Below, one piece after another: positions 8,604-17,998 of a DNA stretch of 64,000 nucleotides. Every line of letters begins with the position of its first letter. Position 1 is the stretch's first letter. Source of the DNA: Mariniflexile sp. TRM1-10 (lineage in GTDB: Bacteria; Bacteroidota; Bacteroidia; Flavobacteriales; Flavobacteriaceae); NCBI RefSeq assembly GCF_003425985.1, contig NZ_CP022985.1:2393501-2457500 (forward strand). Direction: 5' to 3'. The notes beneath the pieces were generated by a model that saw only the letters and a list, made by a program, of their open reading frames with translations, was not told the DNA's origin and did not search any database. The position numbers and the translations under genes are program-made.

Positions 8604-9953
8604 TTAATTAGTTATAAAGGTGGTGATGCTTTTTGCTGGTAATGATACATTAAACCCATCAATTTCTGGTATTATAGTAATCGATGTTTGCTTTTGCATA
8701 CTTAAAGTTTCACTAGTTACATAAGGTATAATAGATGTTGCTGAAGTCCCTTCAATAGAAAATTGTTGACTTACAGCAGAGCCAGAAATATTTATAGCGT
8801 TAATAATTGTTTTTCCTTCACCAGTATAGGCGCTTACGTATATACCAGATCGCGGATTTTCAATGGCCTCCACTCTTTTGTAACCGGGTCTTATAAACTT
8901 TGAAAAATGAGAAAAACCAATACCTCTTTTCATAACTTCACCGTTAACGGTTCCCTGCTCTCCATCACCTATAAACGAATAGTAACGTTGTAAATACCAC
9001 CAAACATAAGCATTCCAATTAACCATCATCGAATCATGAATACTTTTAAGCATAGTAATTGACTCAGTCCACTTAGCAGATTCTGAATAAGTACTCCAAG
9101 CTGCAGCTCCTGCATTACCAGTATTTAAATTCAATAAATATTCTGTCATCCAAATTTCTTTGTTTTTTTGCTCGGCTAAAGGAAGCTTTGCTGTGCCACC
9201 TCCATAAATATGACCAGCCACAATATCTATGCTATTAGCTGCAATATCATCTGATAAAATAGCATTCGTCATGGTTTGATTAAAATTCAAAGATTCTGGA
9301 GCAGCCACTTTAGCACCAACTATTTCTCCTGGAGCTTTGAAAAATTGTATGAAATCATTTGCTGTATAATCACAAGATTCATAATTTACTTGCCAATCGG
9401 GTTCATTTTGTATGGAAACAATGTCTATTATAGCTCCATTTGAAGCCATATAAGTAATGTATTCATTAATGTAATCTTTGAATGCTTCGTAATTTTCTGG
9501 CAAAAGGTAACCTCCTACATCGCTATTATTACTTTTTAATGCTGCGGGTGGCGACCAAGGACATGCCAATACTGTTGCTCCATACTTATTTGCCTCCTTT
9601 ACTGCTTCTACTATGATTGGCCATTCATCCTTATTAGAAGAAATGCGAACTCTAAAAATACTGAGTCCCAATTCATTTTCACCAAGACCGAACGCTTTTT
9701 TTGCTTCAGCAGGTTTTAAAGATTGTGTTCCCCACATTCTGTTTGCACCACCAAAGCCAGAAATAGTTTGATGTGCTATAGTTGGAGTTATTATTGAAGC
9801 GTCTGCTCTTAATGTTGGGGTAGTTGGCGTTGGGTCAGTGCCTCCATTATTGTCGCTACTACAGTTATACAAAAAAAGTGTAATTAGTAATGTTACAAAT
9901 ACTCTTTGAAGAGTAATTAGGATATAATGATTAGGGATTTTAATTAATTTCAT
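8604..9953 (-). CDS. GH30 family lipoprotein, probable (glucurono)xylanase of the GH30_8 type
   Basis: 449 residues with a lipoprotein signal (LYNC, Cys31), so it is probably on the cell surface or periplasmic face of the outer membrane. The GH30 barrel starts near HQTISGFGGANRMWG. Glu184 in SIQNEPDW is the likely acid/base and Glu271 in IWMTEYL the likely nucleophile. The segments VWWYLQRYYSFIGDGEQG and FSHFSKFIRPGYKRV resemble XynC-type glucuronoxylanases more than GH30 glucosylceramidases. A side beta-domain closes the protein. Its promoter carries the same operator as susC. Subfamily and xylan specificity are inferred from these motifs and from neighbours. Confidence 0.85.
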   Translation of the reverse strand: MKLIKIPNHYILITLQRVFVTLLITLFLYNCSSDNNGGTDPTPTTPTLRADASIITPTIAHQTISGFGGANRMWGTQSLKPAEAKKAFGLGENELGLSIFRVRISSNKDEWPIIVEAVKEANKYGATVLACPWSPPAALKSNNSDVGGYLLPENYEAFKDYINEYITYMASNGAIIDIVSIQNEPDWQVNYESCDYTANDFIQFFKAPGEIVGAKVAAPESLNFNQTMTNAILSDDIAANSIDIVAGHIYGGGTAKLPLAEQKNKEIWMTEYLLNLNTGNAGAAAWSTYSESAKWTESITMLKSIHDSMMVNWNAYVWWYLQRYYSFIGDGEQGTVNGEVMKRGIGFSHFSKFIRPGYKRVEAIENPRSGIYVSAYTGEGKTIINAINISGSAVSQQFSIEGTSATSIIPYVTSETLSMQKQTSITIIPEIDGFNVSLPAKSITTFITN

Positions 9954-9985
9954 GAGTTTTAGATAGTTTTTTTGGTGATTTAAAA

Positions 9986-10026
9986 CAAATATATAAAATA
10001 GACTTTAATTACGCAACCGATTGTGT
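9986..10026 (-). promoter_or_regulatory. GH30 promoter with LacI-type operator over the -33 box
   Basis: On the minus strand TATATTTG (9993-9986) is the -7 box, with TTG at 10016-10014 and a 20-base spacer. The operator ACGCAACCGATTGTGT (10011-10026, plus strand) covers the TTG in the same phase as at the other two sites. The start codon follows 33 bases after the -7 box. Confidence 0.7.
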
Positions 10027-10076
10027 TAATATCTCATTTTATCATAACAAACTTTACTTAGTGTTGTTGTTGATAT

Positions 10077-11312
10077 TTAAAAACCCAAATACCGTACTAT
10101 TTTAGCAACGGCTCCCTTGTTCTTTTTAATGTATTGCAAATTGTTGTTTCCCGAAAGTATGCGTTTTTCGGTGTTTTGGATTAATTCCTTTAGAATAGCA
10201 TCAAATTCTTCTTGGTTTGCTATAGAAAACATCCCTGCATTATCTATCATTTCTTTGGCTTCCGGAAATTTTTCATGGTGGTTGCCAATAATAATAGGTA
10301 CGCCAAAAACAGCAGGTTCTAAAGTATTATGTAATCCAGTAGTTCCCATGGCACCACCAACATAAGCCATATCTGCATAATTGTAAATTTTTGAAAGAAT
10401 GCCAATGATATCAATAATAAATACTTGGGCATCTTTAAGTTTTGTACTGTCTTTTTCAGAAAATAGAACACTTTCAGTCGTTAGTTTTTCTTGAATGTTT
10501 TTTATTTGATTCGACTTCATGTTATGAGGTGCAATAATAAATTTCACATCTTTTGAAGCTTCTGAATTGATGAAGTTTATAAGTAATGTGTCGTCTTCTG
10601 GCCAAGTACTACCTGCAACCATGCAAAGTTTGTCTTGTTTAAAAGTTTCAACAAAATCTAAAGTATTATCAACTTCTAATTGGCTGGAAACACGATCAAA
10701 ACGCGTGTCGCCTGTGACGGTAACGTTTTTATAGTTTATGGATTCAAGTAAATTTTTAGAACGCTCGTTTTGGGTAAAAATATGTTCAAAAGCAAATAAG
10801 GCTTTTCTTAATTGGTTTCCATAAAACTTAAAGAACGATTGATTTTCTCTAAATACTGCTGAAATTAAAATAGCCCGTAATTGTCTTCTTTTTAGTTCTT
10901 CTAAAAAATTTGGCCAAATATCGTACTTAACAAAAACGGTTAGCTCTGGGTTTATAATATCTAAAAAACGTTTCGCATTTGCTTTGGTGTCCAACGGAAG
11001 ATAAACCACAACATCGGCAATGGGTGTGTTTTTTCGAATGTCATAACCCGATGGCGAAAAAAAACTAAGTACAATTTTATGGTTTTTATAATGACTTCTT
11101 AAAACTTTAAAAACAGGAAGTCCTTGTTCGTATTCGCCCAAAGAAGCACAATGAAACCAAAGTGTTTGGTCGTTTGGATTTAAATTGTCACGTAGAATTT
11201 TAAAAGTGTTTTGTCGGCCAATAACACCATTTTTGATTTTTTCGTTAAATAACGATGCGCATTTTAAACCAAAATGTGCTGCATGAATGCCAATGTTGTA
11301 AATAAAACCCAA
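10077..11312 (-). CDS. waaA: 3-deoxy-D-manno-octulosonic acid (Kdo) transferase
   Basis: 411 residues, normal for the family. WaaA/KdtA moves Kdo from CMP-Kdo to lipid A precursor at the inner face of the inner membrane. The N-terminal Glycos_transf_N domain shows LWFHCASLGEYEQG, where Glu60 is the expected catalytic base. The GT-B C-terminal half shows GGAMGTTGLHNTLEP and FGVPIIIGNHHEKFPEA, which bind the nucleotide sugar. It is divergent from the aminotransferase/galE pair, so an envelope-sugar neighbourhood is formed. Confidence 0.93.
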   Translation of the reverse strand: MGFIYNIGIHAAHFGLKCASLFNEKIKNGVIGRQNTFKILRDNLNPNDQTLWFHCASLGEYEQGLPVFKVLRSHYKNHKIVLSFFSPSGYDIRKNTPIADVVVYLPLDTKANAKRFLDIINPELTVFVKYDIWPNFLEELKRRQLRAILISAVFRENQSFFKFYGNQLRKALFAFEHIFTQNERSKNLLESINYKNVTVTGDTRFDRVSSQLEVDNTLDFVETFKQDKLCMVAGSTWPEDDTLLINFINSEASKDVKFIIAPHNMKSNQIKNIQEKLTTESVLFSEKDSTKLKDAQVFIIDIIGILSKIYNYADMAYVGGAMGTTGLHNTLEPAVFGVPIIIGNHHEKFPEAKEMIDNAGMFSIANQEEFDAILKELIQNTEKRILSGNNNLQYIKKNKGAVAKIVRYLGF

Positions 11313-11464
11313 ATCTTTTTTATTTGACGCTAAAATACATTTCTTTAAAATAATTTCATTGGTTACCGTGTACTAATTTTGTAATTTCGTGGCTCATTAA
11401 ATTATAGTATAGAAGATTATTGCACTTGTATTTCTAAATACTATAATAGTTATATTTTTTTTAG

Positions 11465-12598
11465 ATGAAAAAAATTCAAATGGTTGACCTCAAAGGTCAA
11501 TATGACGACATTAAAGACCTTGTAAATACGTCTATTCAAGAAGTTTTAGAAACCACAACATATATAAACGGTCCAAAAGTTCATCAATTCCAGAAGAATT
11601 TAGAACACTATTTAGGCGTAAAACACGTCATTCCGTGTGCCAATGGCACCGATGCGTTACAGATTGCTATGATGGGATTGGGTTTAAAACCCGGTGATGA
11701 GGTTATTACTGCCGATTTCACCTTTGCTGCAACCGTTGAAGTTATTGCTTTATTGCAATTAACACCTGTTTTGGTTGATGTGAATGAAGACGACTTTAAT
11801 ATTAATATTGAAGCTATTAAAAAGGCCATTACACCAAAAACCAAAGCCATTGTACCTGTTCATTTATTTGGTCAATGTGCTAATATGGAGGCTATTATGG
11901 ATATTGCCAAAGTGCATGATTTATATGTAATTGAAGATAATGCCCAAGCTATTGGCGCAAATTACACGTTTAAAGATGGTAAAAAAGCGCAGGCAGGCAC
12001 CATAGGGCATGTAGCATCCACGTCATTTTTTCCATCAAAAAATTTAGGCTGCTATGGTGATGGTGGTGCTATTTTTACAAACGATGACGCTTTAGCCCAT
12101 ACCATTCGAGGTATTGTAAACCATGGTATGTACGAGCGTTACCACCATGATGTGGTTGGTGTAAATTCGCGTTTGGATAGTATTCAAGCGGCGGTTTTAG
12201 ATGCTAAATTACCGCACTTGGATATTTACAACAAAAAAAGACGTGAAGCGGCTAATAAGTATGACAACGCTTTTAAAAACATTTCAAATATCATAACTCC
12301 CCATAGAAATGGAGGTGAAGACGCTCATGTTTTTCATCAATATACTTTAAGAATATTAGGAACGGATAGAGACGCTCTAGTAAAGCATTTGAACGAAAAA
12401 GGGATTCCTTGTGGTGTCTATTACCCAATTCCACTTCATAAACAAAAGGCATATTCAGATTCAAGATACAATGAAGCCGATTTTCCTGTTACCAATCAAT
12501 TGGTAAAAGACGTTATTTCATTGCCAATGCATACAGAACTGGACGATGAACAAATAGAATTTATTACATCAACAATTATAAACTTTATAAATGGATAA
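11465..12598 (+). CDS. DegT/DnrJ/EryC1/StrS family PLP-dependent sugar aminotransferase
   Basis: 377 residues. Lys192 in FFPSKNLGCYGDGGAI is the PLP Schiff-base lysine; ANGTDALQIAM and ADFTFAATVEV are family cofactor-binding segments. Members aminate keto-sugar nucleotides for surface polysaccharides or LPS. The sequence is closest in style to the WbpE/WlbC group, which acts on UDP-3-keto-glucuronate derivatives, but the substrate cannot be fixed here. The end overlaps the galE start by eight bases, so the two are one operon. Confidence 0.88.
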   Translation: MKKIQMVDLKGQYDDIKDLVNTSIQEVLETTTYINGPKVHQFQKNLEHYLGVKHVIPCANGTDALQIAMMGLGLKPGDEVITADFTFAATVEVIALLQLTPVLVDVNEDDFNINIEAIKKAITPKTKAIVPVHLFGQCANMEAIMDIAKVHDLYVIEDNAQAIGANYTFKDGKKAQAGTIGHVASTSFFPSKNLGCYGDGGAIFTNDDALAHTIRGIVNHGMYERYHHDVVGVNSRLDSIQAAVLDAKLPHLDIYNKKRREAANKYDNAFKNISNIITPHRNGGEDAHVFHQYTLRILGTDRDALVKHLNEKGIPCGVYYPIPLHKQKAYSDSRYNEADFPVTNQLVKDVISLPMHTELDDEQIEFITSTIINFING

Positions 12599-13616
12599 AA
12601 TATTAGTTACTGGCGGTTTGGGCTTTATTGGTTCGCATACCGTTGTAGAATTACAAAACGAAGGTTACGAAGTGGTTATTATTGACGACTTGTCAAACTC
12701 ATCAATAAGCGTATTAGATGGTATTACAGCTATTACTGGAAAAAAGCCACTTTTTGAAAAACTTGATTTAAAAGATAAAGCAGGTGTAGAAGCGTTTTTT
12801 GCAAAGCATAACGATATAAAAGGTGTTATTCATTTTGCTGCCAGTAAAGCGGTAGGTGAAAGCGTAAAAGAACCTTTGCTTTACTACGAAAATAACATAA
12901 ATACCTTAGTTTATATTCTTAAAGAATTAACAAAGCTACCAGAAGCTAGTTTTATTTTTAGCTCGTCTTGTACGGTTTACGGGCAAGCAGACGAATTACC
13001 AATTACCGAAAACGCCCCCGTAAAACAAGCGGAGTCGCCTTATGGAAATACCAAACAAATTGGTGAAGAAATTATTAGCGACACCTGTAAAGTAACGCCA
13101 AGTCTTAAAGCGATTGCCTTGCGTTACTTTAATCCGGTAGGGGCACATGAGTCGGTTAATATTGGTGAATTGCCAATTGGTGTTCCGCAAAATTTAGTGC
13201 CATTTATTACGCAAACAGCGATAGGCTTACGTCAAGAACTTTCTGTTTTTGGAGATGATTATCCAACACCAGACGGTACTTGCATTCGCGATTACATTCA
13301 TGTGGTCGATTTAGCCAAGGCACACGTAGTGGCTTTGGGTCGTTTGTTGAAAAATAAAAATAAAGCCAATTACGAAACGTTTAATCTTGGAACAGGAAAA
13401 GGAAGTTCGGTGCTGGAAGTTGTAAAATCTTTTGAAAAAGTTTCAGGTAAAAAGCTGAATTATAAAATTGTAGGCAGGAGAGAAGGCGATATTATTTCAG
13501 CTTATGCCGATACTACAAAGGCAAATGATGAATTGGGTTGGAAAACAAAATTATCGTTAGATGATGCGATGCGTTCTGCATGGAATTGGGAACAAAAAGT
13601 AAGGGAAAACAAATAG
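12591..13616 (+). CDS. galE: UDP-glucose 4-epimerase
   Basis: 341 residues, the usual length. The NAD-binding Rossmann motif is GGLGFIGSH (8-16). The catalytic pair is Tyr151 and Lys155 in SPYGNTK, with Ser near FSSSCTVYG. The GalE pattern ALRYFNPVGAHESVNIGE and the C-terminal GRREGDI are present. It interconverts UDP-glucose and UDP-galactose (possibly also the N-acetyl forms) for envelope glycans. It overlaps the upstream aminotransferase by eight bases and is followed by a strong terminator. Confidence 0.93.
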   Translation: MDKILVTGGLGFIGSHTVVELQNEGYEVVIIDDLSNSSISVLDGITAITGKKPLFEKLDLKDKAGVEAFFAKHNDIKGVIHFAASKAVGESVKEPLLYYENNINTLVYILKELTKLPEASFIFSSSCTVYGQADELPITENAPVKQAESPYGNTKQIGEEIISDTCKVTPSLKAIALRYFNPVGAHESVNIGELPIGVPQNLVPFITQTAIGLRQELSVFGDDYPTPDGTCIRDYIHVVDLAKAHVVALGRLLKNKNKANYETFNLGTGKGSSVLEVVKSFEKVSGKKLNYKIVGRREGDIISAYADTTKANDELGWKTKLSLDDAMRSAWNWEQKVRENK

Positions 13617-13637
13617 TTTACTTTGAATTATAAAGAG

Positions 13638-13671
13638 AAAAGGCTGCAAATTTAATTTTGCAGCCTTTTTA
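13638..13671 (+). terminator. Terminator after galE
   Basis: AAAAGGCTGCAAA and TTTGCAGCCTTTT pair perfectly around a short loop and are followed by T-rich sequence. Confidence 0.85.
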
Positions 13672-13704
13672 TTTTTAACAATATGAAGTTTAAAATACTG
13701 TTAT

Positions 13705-13737
13705 AGACCTCACAGGTTTTTAAAACCTGTGAGGTCT
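13705..13737. repeat. 33-bp dispersed palindrome, AGACCT family (copy 1)
   Basis: AGACCTCACAGGTTTT and its exact reverse complement around a central T. It lies between convergent galE and lspA and could end the lspA transcript. A second, slightly diverged copy is at 46152-46184. Confidence 0.8.
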
Positions 13738-13744
13738 GGGTTTT

Positions 13745-14275
13745 TTAAGCAGCCTTTTCTATGTCTTCATTTTTATCTTTCTTTCTAAAACTAACAAATA
13801 CCAATATAATCATACCAGTTGTTACCGATAGATCTGCCATATTAAAAATCCCGGTTCTAAAAATCCCACCTAAATCAATAAAGAAAAAATCGGTTACAGA
13901 ACCATACACAATGCGGTCGTAAACATTTGCAATACCGCCACCAATAATACTGGCAAAAGCAAAAAGCGACCATTTATCAATGGAGGAGTCTTTTAAAATA
14001 TGACGCAAAACAAATCCTAAAACAAGTATGGGTAAAATAAGTAATAAGATGATTCTAAGTGTTGGATTTAAATCGCTGCCCATCCCTAAAAAAGCACCCG
14101 TATTTTCAACATTCATCATAATAAAAGCATCGCCAATTAACGAAATGCGTTCACCAGGATGTATGTCGGTGCGTGCTTGAATATGGGTTCTAACCAGTAC
14201 TTTCGAAATTTGGTCGATTGCAATTGTTACAACAATTACTAATAAAATATATATAGTGCGTTTAGTTAACTTCAT
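13745..14275 (-). CDS. lspA: Lipoprotein signal peptidase (signal peptidase II)
   Basis: 176 residues with four predicted membrane helices. The two catalytic aspartates are visible: Asp120 in GGIANVYDRI and Asp148 in FNMADLSVT. NVENTGAFLG is the other conserved block. It cuts the signal peptide of diacylated prolipoproteins such as the SusD, SGBP and GH30 lipoproteins in this window. The start ATG overlaps the fabD stop by one base (TAATG), so translation is probably coupled. Confidence 0.95.
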   Translation of the reverse strand: MKLTKRTIYILLVIVVTIAIDQISKVLVRTHIQARTDIHPGERISLIGDAFIMMNVENTGAFLGMGSDLNPTLRIILLLILPILVLGFVLRHILKDSSIDKWSLFAFASIIGGGIANVYDRIVYGSVTDFFFIDLGGIFRTGIFNMADLSVTTGMIILVFVSFRKKDKNEDIEKAA

Positions 14276-15156
14276 TATAAACTTGCGGAGGCTGTTTGCG
14301 CTTCTCTATTGATCTTTTTCACCAAACCTTGTAAAACATTTCCAGGGCCCACCTCTGTAAACAGGGTAGCACCATCTGTAATCATTTGTTGAACAGATTG
14401 CGTCCAACGAACAGGCGCCGTTAATTGCGATATTAAGTTTGCTTTTATGACAGCTTCATCAATCACAGCTTTGGCGGTTACATTTTGATAAATAGGGCAG
14501 TTGGGTTTGCTAAAGGTGGTATTTTCAATAGCAGCTGCTAGTTCCTCACGAGCAGGTTCCATTAAAGGTGAGTGAAATGCACCACCAACAGGTAATACCA
14601 AAGCACGTTTGGCACCTGCTGCTTTCATAGCTTCACAAGCTCTATTAACAGCATCTACTTCACCGGAAATCACTAATTGTCCAGGGCAATTATAATTAGC
14701 TGCGACTACAACGCCTTCAGTTTCGTTACACACTTTTTCTACAATAGCATCATCTAATCCCAAAACGGCAGCCATGGTACTTGGTTGCAATTCGCAAGCT
14801 TTTTGCATAGCTAAAGCTCGTTGCGATACTAATTTCAAACCATCTTCAAAATTTAAAGTACCGTTAGCGACTAATGCCGAAAATTCACCTAACGAGTGGC
14901 CAGCAACCATATCGGGTTTAAAACTAGCGCCTAGGGTTTTAGCTAAAATTACCGAGTGTAAAAATATGGCAGGCTGTGTTACTTTGGTTTCTTTTAAAGC
15001 TTCAGCAGTGCCTTCAAACATAATGTCTGTAATGTTGAAACCTAAAATAGTATTTGCTTTTTCAAATAATTCTTGAGCCAAAGGCGCGTTTTCGTAAAGG
15101 TCTAAACCCATCCCTGTAAATTGTGCGCCCTGACCGGGAAATATATATGCATTCAT
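14275..15156 (-). CDS. fabD: Malonyl-CoA:ACP transacylase
   Basis: 293 residues. FabD loads malonyl groups onto acyl carrier protein for fatty-acid synthesis in the cytoplasm. The GQGAQFTGMG start, the nucleophile Ser88 in AGHSLGEFSAL and His195 in GGAFHSPLMEPA are all present, as is the C-terminal EVGPGNVLQGLVKK. It is upstream of and overlaps lspA by one base. Confidence 0.95.
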   Translation of the reverse strand: MNAYIFPGQGAQFTGMGLDLYENAPLAQELFEKANTILGFNITDIMFEGTAEALKETKVTQPAIFLHSVILAKTLGASFKPDMVAGHSLGEFSALVANGTLNFEDGLKLVSQRALAMQKACELQPSTMAAVLGLDDAIVEKVCNETEGVVVAANYNCPGQLVISGEVDAVNRACEAMKAAGAKRALVLPVGGAFHSPLMEPAREELAAAIENTTFSKPNCPIYQNVTAKAVIDEAVIKANLISQLTAPVRWTQSVQQMITDGATLFTEVGPGNVLQGLVKKINREAQTASASL

Positions 15157-15281
15157 AGTTAGTTCATTTTTTTAGTGATGCAAAAATAGGAATAATATTA
15201 ATATTTATCCGTTGGGTGAAATTAAGAAAATTCAATTTATAACGAATTTTGATTATACTTTAAAGCCAATTTAGTACTCAA

Positions 15282-15340
15282 GTGTCAGTCTGAGCCTGTC
15301 GAAGACACTAGAAGATACATTTCGACAAGCTCAATGTGAC
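15282..15340. repeat. Dispersed inverted repeat, GTCGAA family
   Basis: Two arms (TGAGCCTGTCGAA and TTCGACAAGCTCA) flanked by GTGTCA/TGTGAC form a hairpin between fabD and the FAD oxidoreductase gene. Related arms occur at 28646-28735 and 60117-60143 and at the IS110 insertion site. Confidence 0.65.
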
Positions 15341-15393
15341 AATTTATATAAAAATTAGTATTGATAAAGCAATTACACCCAGCAGGTTAATAT

Positions 15394-16950
15394 TTATAAG
15401 TCTTTAATAGCGGCTTCGGCACAACGCTCGCCATCCATAGCCGCAGAAACAATACCACCTGCATAACCGCCGCCTTCGCCACAAGGGAATAACCCTTTAA
15501 TTTGTGGGTGTTCTAATTGGGCGTTTCTAGGGATGCAAACGGGCGATGAGGTTCTTGATTCTACGCCAACAATATTAGCTTCGGCCGTATAATAACCCTT
15601 CATTTTTTGTCCGAAAGCCTCAAAACCTTTTCGTAATCTGCTACCAATTAATTTAGGTAAAAGGGAATGTAATGGTGCTGAATTCAAACCCGGTTGGTAG
15701 GAGGTAGGATTCAAATCAGGAGATAATCGCCCTTCAACAAAATCGGTTAGGCGCTGTGCGGGTGCTACCTGACTTCGACCACCAGCAGTATATGCCATAC
15801 GCTCTAAGTTTTTTTGGTATTCCAAACCTTTTAGTGCGCCAAACTGTTCATATTTAGGTAAATCCCTGTGGACATCAATTTCAACGACAATGCCTGAATT
15901 CGCAAATAAGTTATTTCGTTTTGATGGTGACATGCCGTTCACAACGACTTCACCGTTGGCAGTAGCGGCAGGGACAATAAACCCGCCTGGGCACATACAA
16001 AACGAATACACACCACGTTCGTTTACTTGTTGCACCAAACTATAGGAAGCTGCAGGTAATAACTCATGGCGTTCCCCACTGCAATGGTATTGAATGGCAT
16101 CGATAATATGTTGCGGATGTTCCACACGAACCCCCATAGCAAACGACTTGGCTTCTAAAGCAATTTCTTTTTTGTGAAGTAGATAAAAGATATCACGAGC
16201 TGAATGACCAGTTGCTAAAATAACCCGGTTAGCAGGCATGTCATCGCTATTGTTTAATTGAATGGCTTGGATTTTGTTGTTTTTTATAATGAAATCGGTA
16301 ACTCGTGTTTCAAAATGAATCTCGCCGCCATATTTTAAAATAGTCTCTCTTATATTCTGGACAACTTTAGGTAATTTATTGGTACCGATATGCGGATGGG
16401 CATCAACCAAAATTTGGTCGGTAGCGCCATGAAACACTAAGTTTTCAAAAATTCGGCGTACATCGCCACGTTTTAAACTTCGGGTGTATAATTTGCCATC
16501 GCTGTACGTGCCAGCACCACCTTCGCCAAAGCAATAATTGGAATCTTCATTAACAAAGTGGTCTTGATTGATGGCTCTTAAATCCCGACGGCGGTCTTTT
16601 ACATTTTTGCCGCGTTCTAAAACAATGGGTTTAAAACCGAGTTCAATACAGCGTAAAGCGGCGTACATCCCCGCAGGTCCGAAACCAATAATGTGGATAG
16701 GTTTTGCTTTAGAAACATCTTTATAATCGAATTGGTATTCGGAAGTTTTGGGTAATACTTCTCGAATGTAAACAGCCACTTTATAGTTAAAGATGATTTT
16801 AGGCTTTCGTGCATCAATAGATTTACGAAGTACTTTAACCCCAGTAATATCTTCTTTGTCAATATCAAGGATATGTGACGCTTTTTGCACCAAAATATCG
16901 CTGCGTTCTTCTTCTTTAAGTGAAATACGGAGCTGAAGTTCTTTTATCAT
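15394..16950 (-). CDS. FAD-dependent oxidoreductase (COG2509-like)
   Basis: 518 residues. An N-terminal domain of about 80 residues (MIKELQLRISLKEEERSDILVQ is its start, split here for length) precedes a Rossmann dinucleotide motif, IIGFGPAGMYAALRC. Further family blocks are CFGEGGAGTYSDGKLYTR, VILATGHSARDIF and the C-terminal FPCGEGGGYAGGIVSAAMDG. This matches a widespread uncharacterised group of FAD-dependent dehydrogenases. The substrate is unknown. No operon partner is seen: a repeat lies on its downstream side and the next gene on the upstream side is an unrelated membrane protein. Confidence 0.8.
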   Translation of the reverse strand: MIKELQLRISLKEEERSDILVQKASHILDIDKEDITGVKVLRKSIDARKPKIIFNYKVAVYIREVLPKTSEYQFDYKDVSKAKPIHIIGFGPAGMYAALRCIELGFKPIVLERGKNVKDRRRDLRAINQDHFVNEDSNYCFGEGGAGTYSDGKLYTRSLKRGDVRRIFENLVFHGATDQILVDAHPHIGTNKLPKVVQNIRETILKYGGEIHFETRVTDFIIKNNKIQAIQLNNSDDMPANRVILATGHSARDIFYLLHKKEIALEAKSFAMGVRVEHPQHIIDAIQYHCSGERHELLPAASYSLVQQVNERGVYSFCMCPGGFIVPAATANGEVVVNGMSPSKRNNLFANSGIVVEIDVHRDLPKYEQFGALKGLEYQKNLERMAYTAGGRSQVAPAQRLTDFVEGRLSPDLNPTSYQPGLNSAPLHSLLPKLIGSRLRKGFEAFGQKMKGYYTAEANIVGVESRTSSPVCIPRNAQLEHPQIKGLFPCGEGGGYAGGIVSAAMDGERCAEAAIKDL

Positions 16951-17005
16951 GTGGCAAAATTAGTGAAATTTGAGGCACTAGATAAAAAGATTTTAGGACA
17001 CGGTG

Positions 17006-17542
17006 CTAGCTATTGGCTTTTATTCTTTCAAAAAACACATTTATATTCTGTGTGTTCGGATTAGAAAACAAATAATTCCGCTTACTTAATTTACATTTAC
17101 TATTAATTAACACTAAATTCTTATCTAATATTATTGTTATATCTTCTCCGAAGCTACCAGTTAGTAAATCCGAAAATGTTTTAATTTTTAAATAATTTTT
17201 TCCAAAATCATATATTGTCCATTCTTTCTCATCACATACCTTTTTTATAAGAGCTATTAATTCGTTTTCAGGTAACCGTGTTCGGATTGACTTAAATTTC
17301 AACTGTCGTTTTTGGATAATCAAAAAGATAATTCCCAGTATGGTAAAAACACCAACAAAAATCAAAGTTTTGTTATCCGAATTTACTCTCTCGTGAGTAA
17401 AAAAAGATTTTACTTTGAGAAAAACATATATTATTGGAAGAATCAGAAATATTAAAGTTTTTCCATAATGATTAAGCTTATCAATTAAGCTCAATTTAAG
17501 GTGATTGTTGGTCAATGAATATTTAATTTCTTCGGTTGTCAT
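17006..17542 (-). CDS. Small membrane protein of unknown function
   Basis: 178 residues with two hydrophobic helices in the first half (ILPIIYVFLKV and IFVGVFTILGIIFLII) and a basic, soluble C-terminal part. I do not recognise a family. It is the leftmost unit of a strip in which small genes alternate with three copies of a ~145-175 bp repeat. Copy A begins just upstream of its start. The composition is more AT-rich than the flanking housekeeping genes. Confidence 0.6.
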   Translation of the reverse strand: MTTEEIKYSLTNNHLKLSLIDKLNHYGKTLIFLILPIIYVFLKVKSFFTHERVNSDNKTLIFVGVFTILGIIFLIIQKRQLKFKSIRTRLPENELIALIKKVCDEKEWTIYDFGKNYLKIKTFSDLLTGSFGEDITIILDKNLVLINSKCKLSKRNYLFSNPNTQNINVFFERIKANS

Positions 17543-17549
17543 TTTCAGC

Positions 17550-17697
17550 TTGTAGCTAACGTGTGTATAGAAAGTTGCGTGTTTGTAGGCTAGGATTTTA
17601 CGAAGGACACAAGCGAAGCGACCTGGCGCAAGTAAAATCAGAAGCCACTAAACGGGTAACAAAAAACTAGCATTTTTTTATACACGGCTTGTAAAAC
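17550..17697 (-). repeat. Cassette-boundary repeat, copy A
   Basis: About 145 bp between the 178-residue membrane protein and the toxin-antitoxin pair. It shares the central block CCAG[GT]TCGCTTCGCT[TC]GTG and the flanking (A)TTTT...AAAATC arms with copies B and C. Its outer ends read GCCGTGTATA and TATACACACGTTAGC on the gene strand and can pair imperfectly. Confidence 0.75.
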
Positions 17698-17707
17698 CTA
17701 CTTTATA

Positions 17708-17998
17708 TCAGATTTCGATTGAAATATTGACTTTTCCGCCAAGTCCTTTTTCAACTATGTCAAATAAGGTTTTTAAAGTCAGATTACTGCCATTATTTTC
17801 CACACGAGAAATATAAGTCCGCTTTTTGTCAATCAATTCGCCAAGTTGTTCTTGAGTCAGGTTTTTTTCCTCTCGTGCATTTCGTAAAAGCAAACCGATT
17901 TTAAAAGATTCAAAATCTCTGTCGAGTTCGTCTCTGCGTTCCGTTCCTTTTTTTCCGTAAACGGTATCTTTAATGTCTTTCCAGCTTTTAGTTTCCAT
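17708..17998 (-). CDS. higA: XRE-family antitoxin (HigA-like)
   Basis: 96 residues. A helix-turn-helix of the Cro/C1 type spans roughly 35-85 (LLLRNAREEKNLTQEQLGEL, then RTYISRVENNGSN). It starts inside the end of the toxin gene (11-base overlap), giving the toxin-first order typical of HigBA. It should neutralise the toxin and repress the shared promoter. The subtype is inferred from gene order and domain content. Confidence 0.82.
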   Translation of the reverse strand: METKSWKDIKDTVYGKKGTERRDELDRDFESFKIGLLLRNAREEKNLTQEQLGELIDKKRTYISRVENNGSNLTLKTLFDIVEKGLGGKVNISIEI

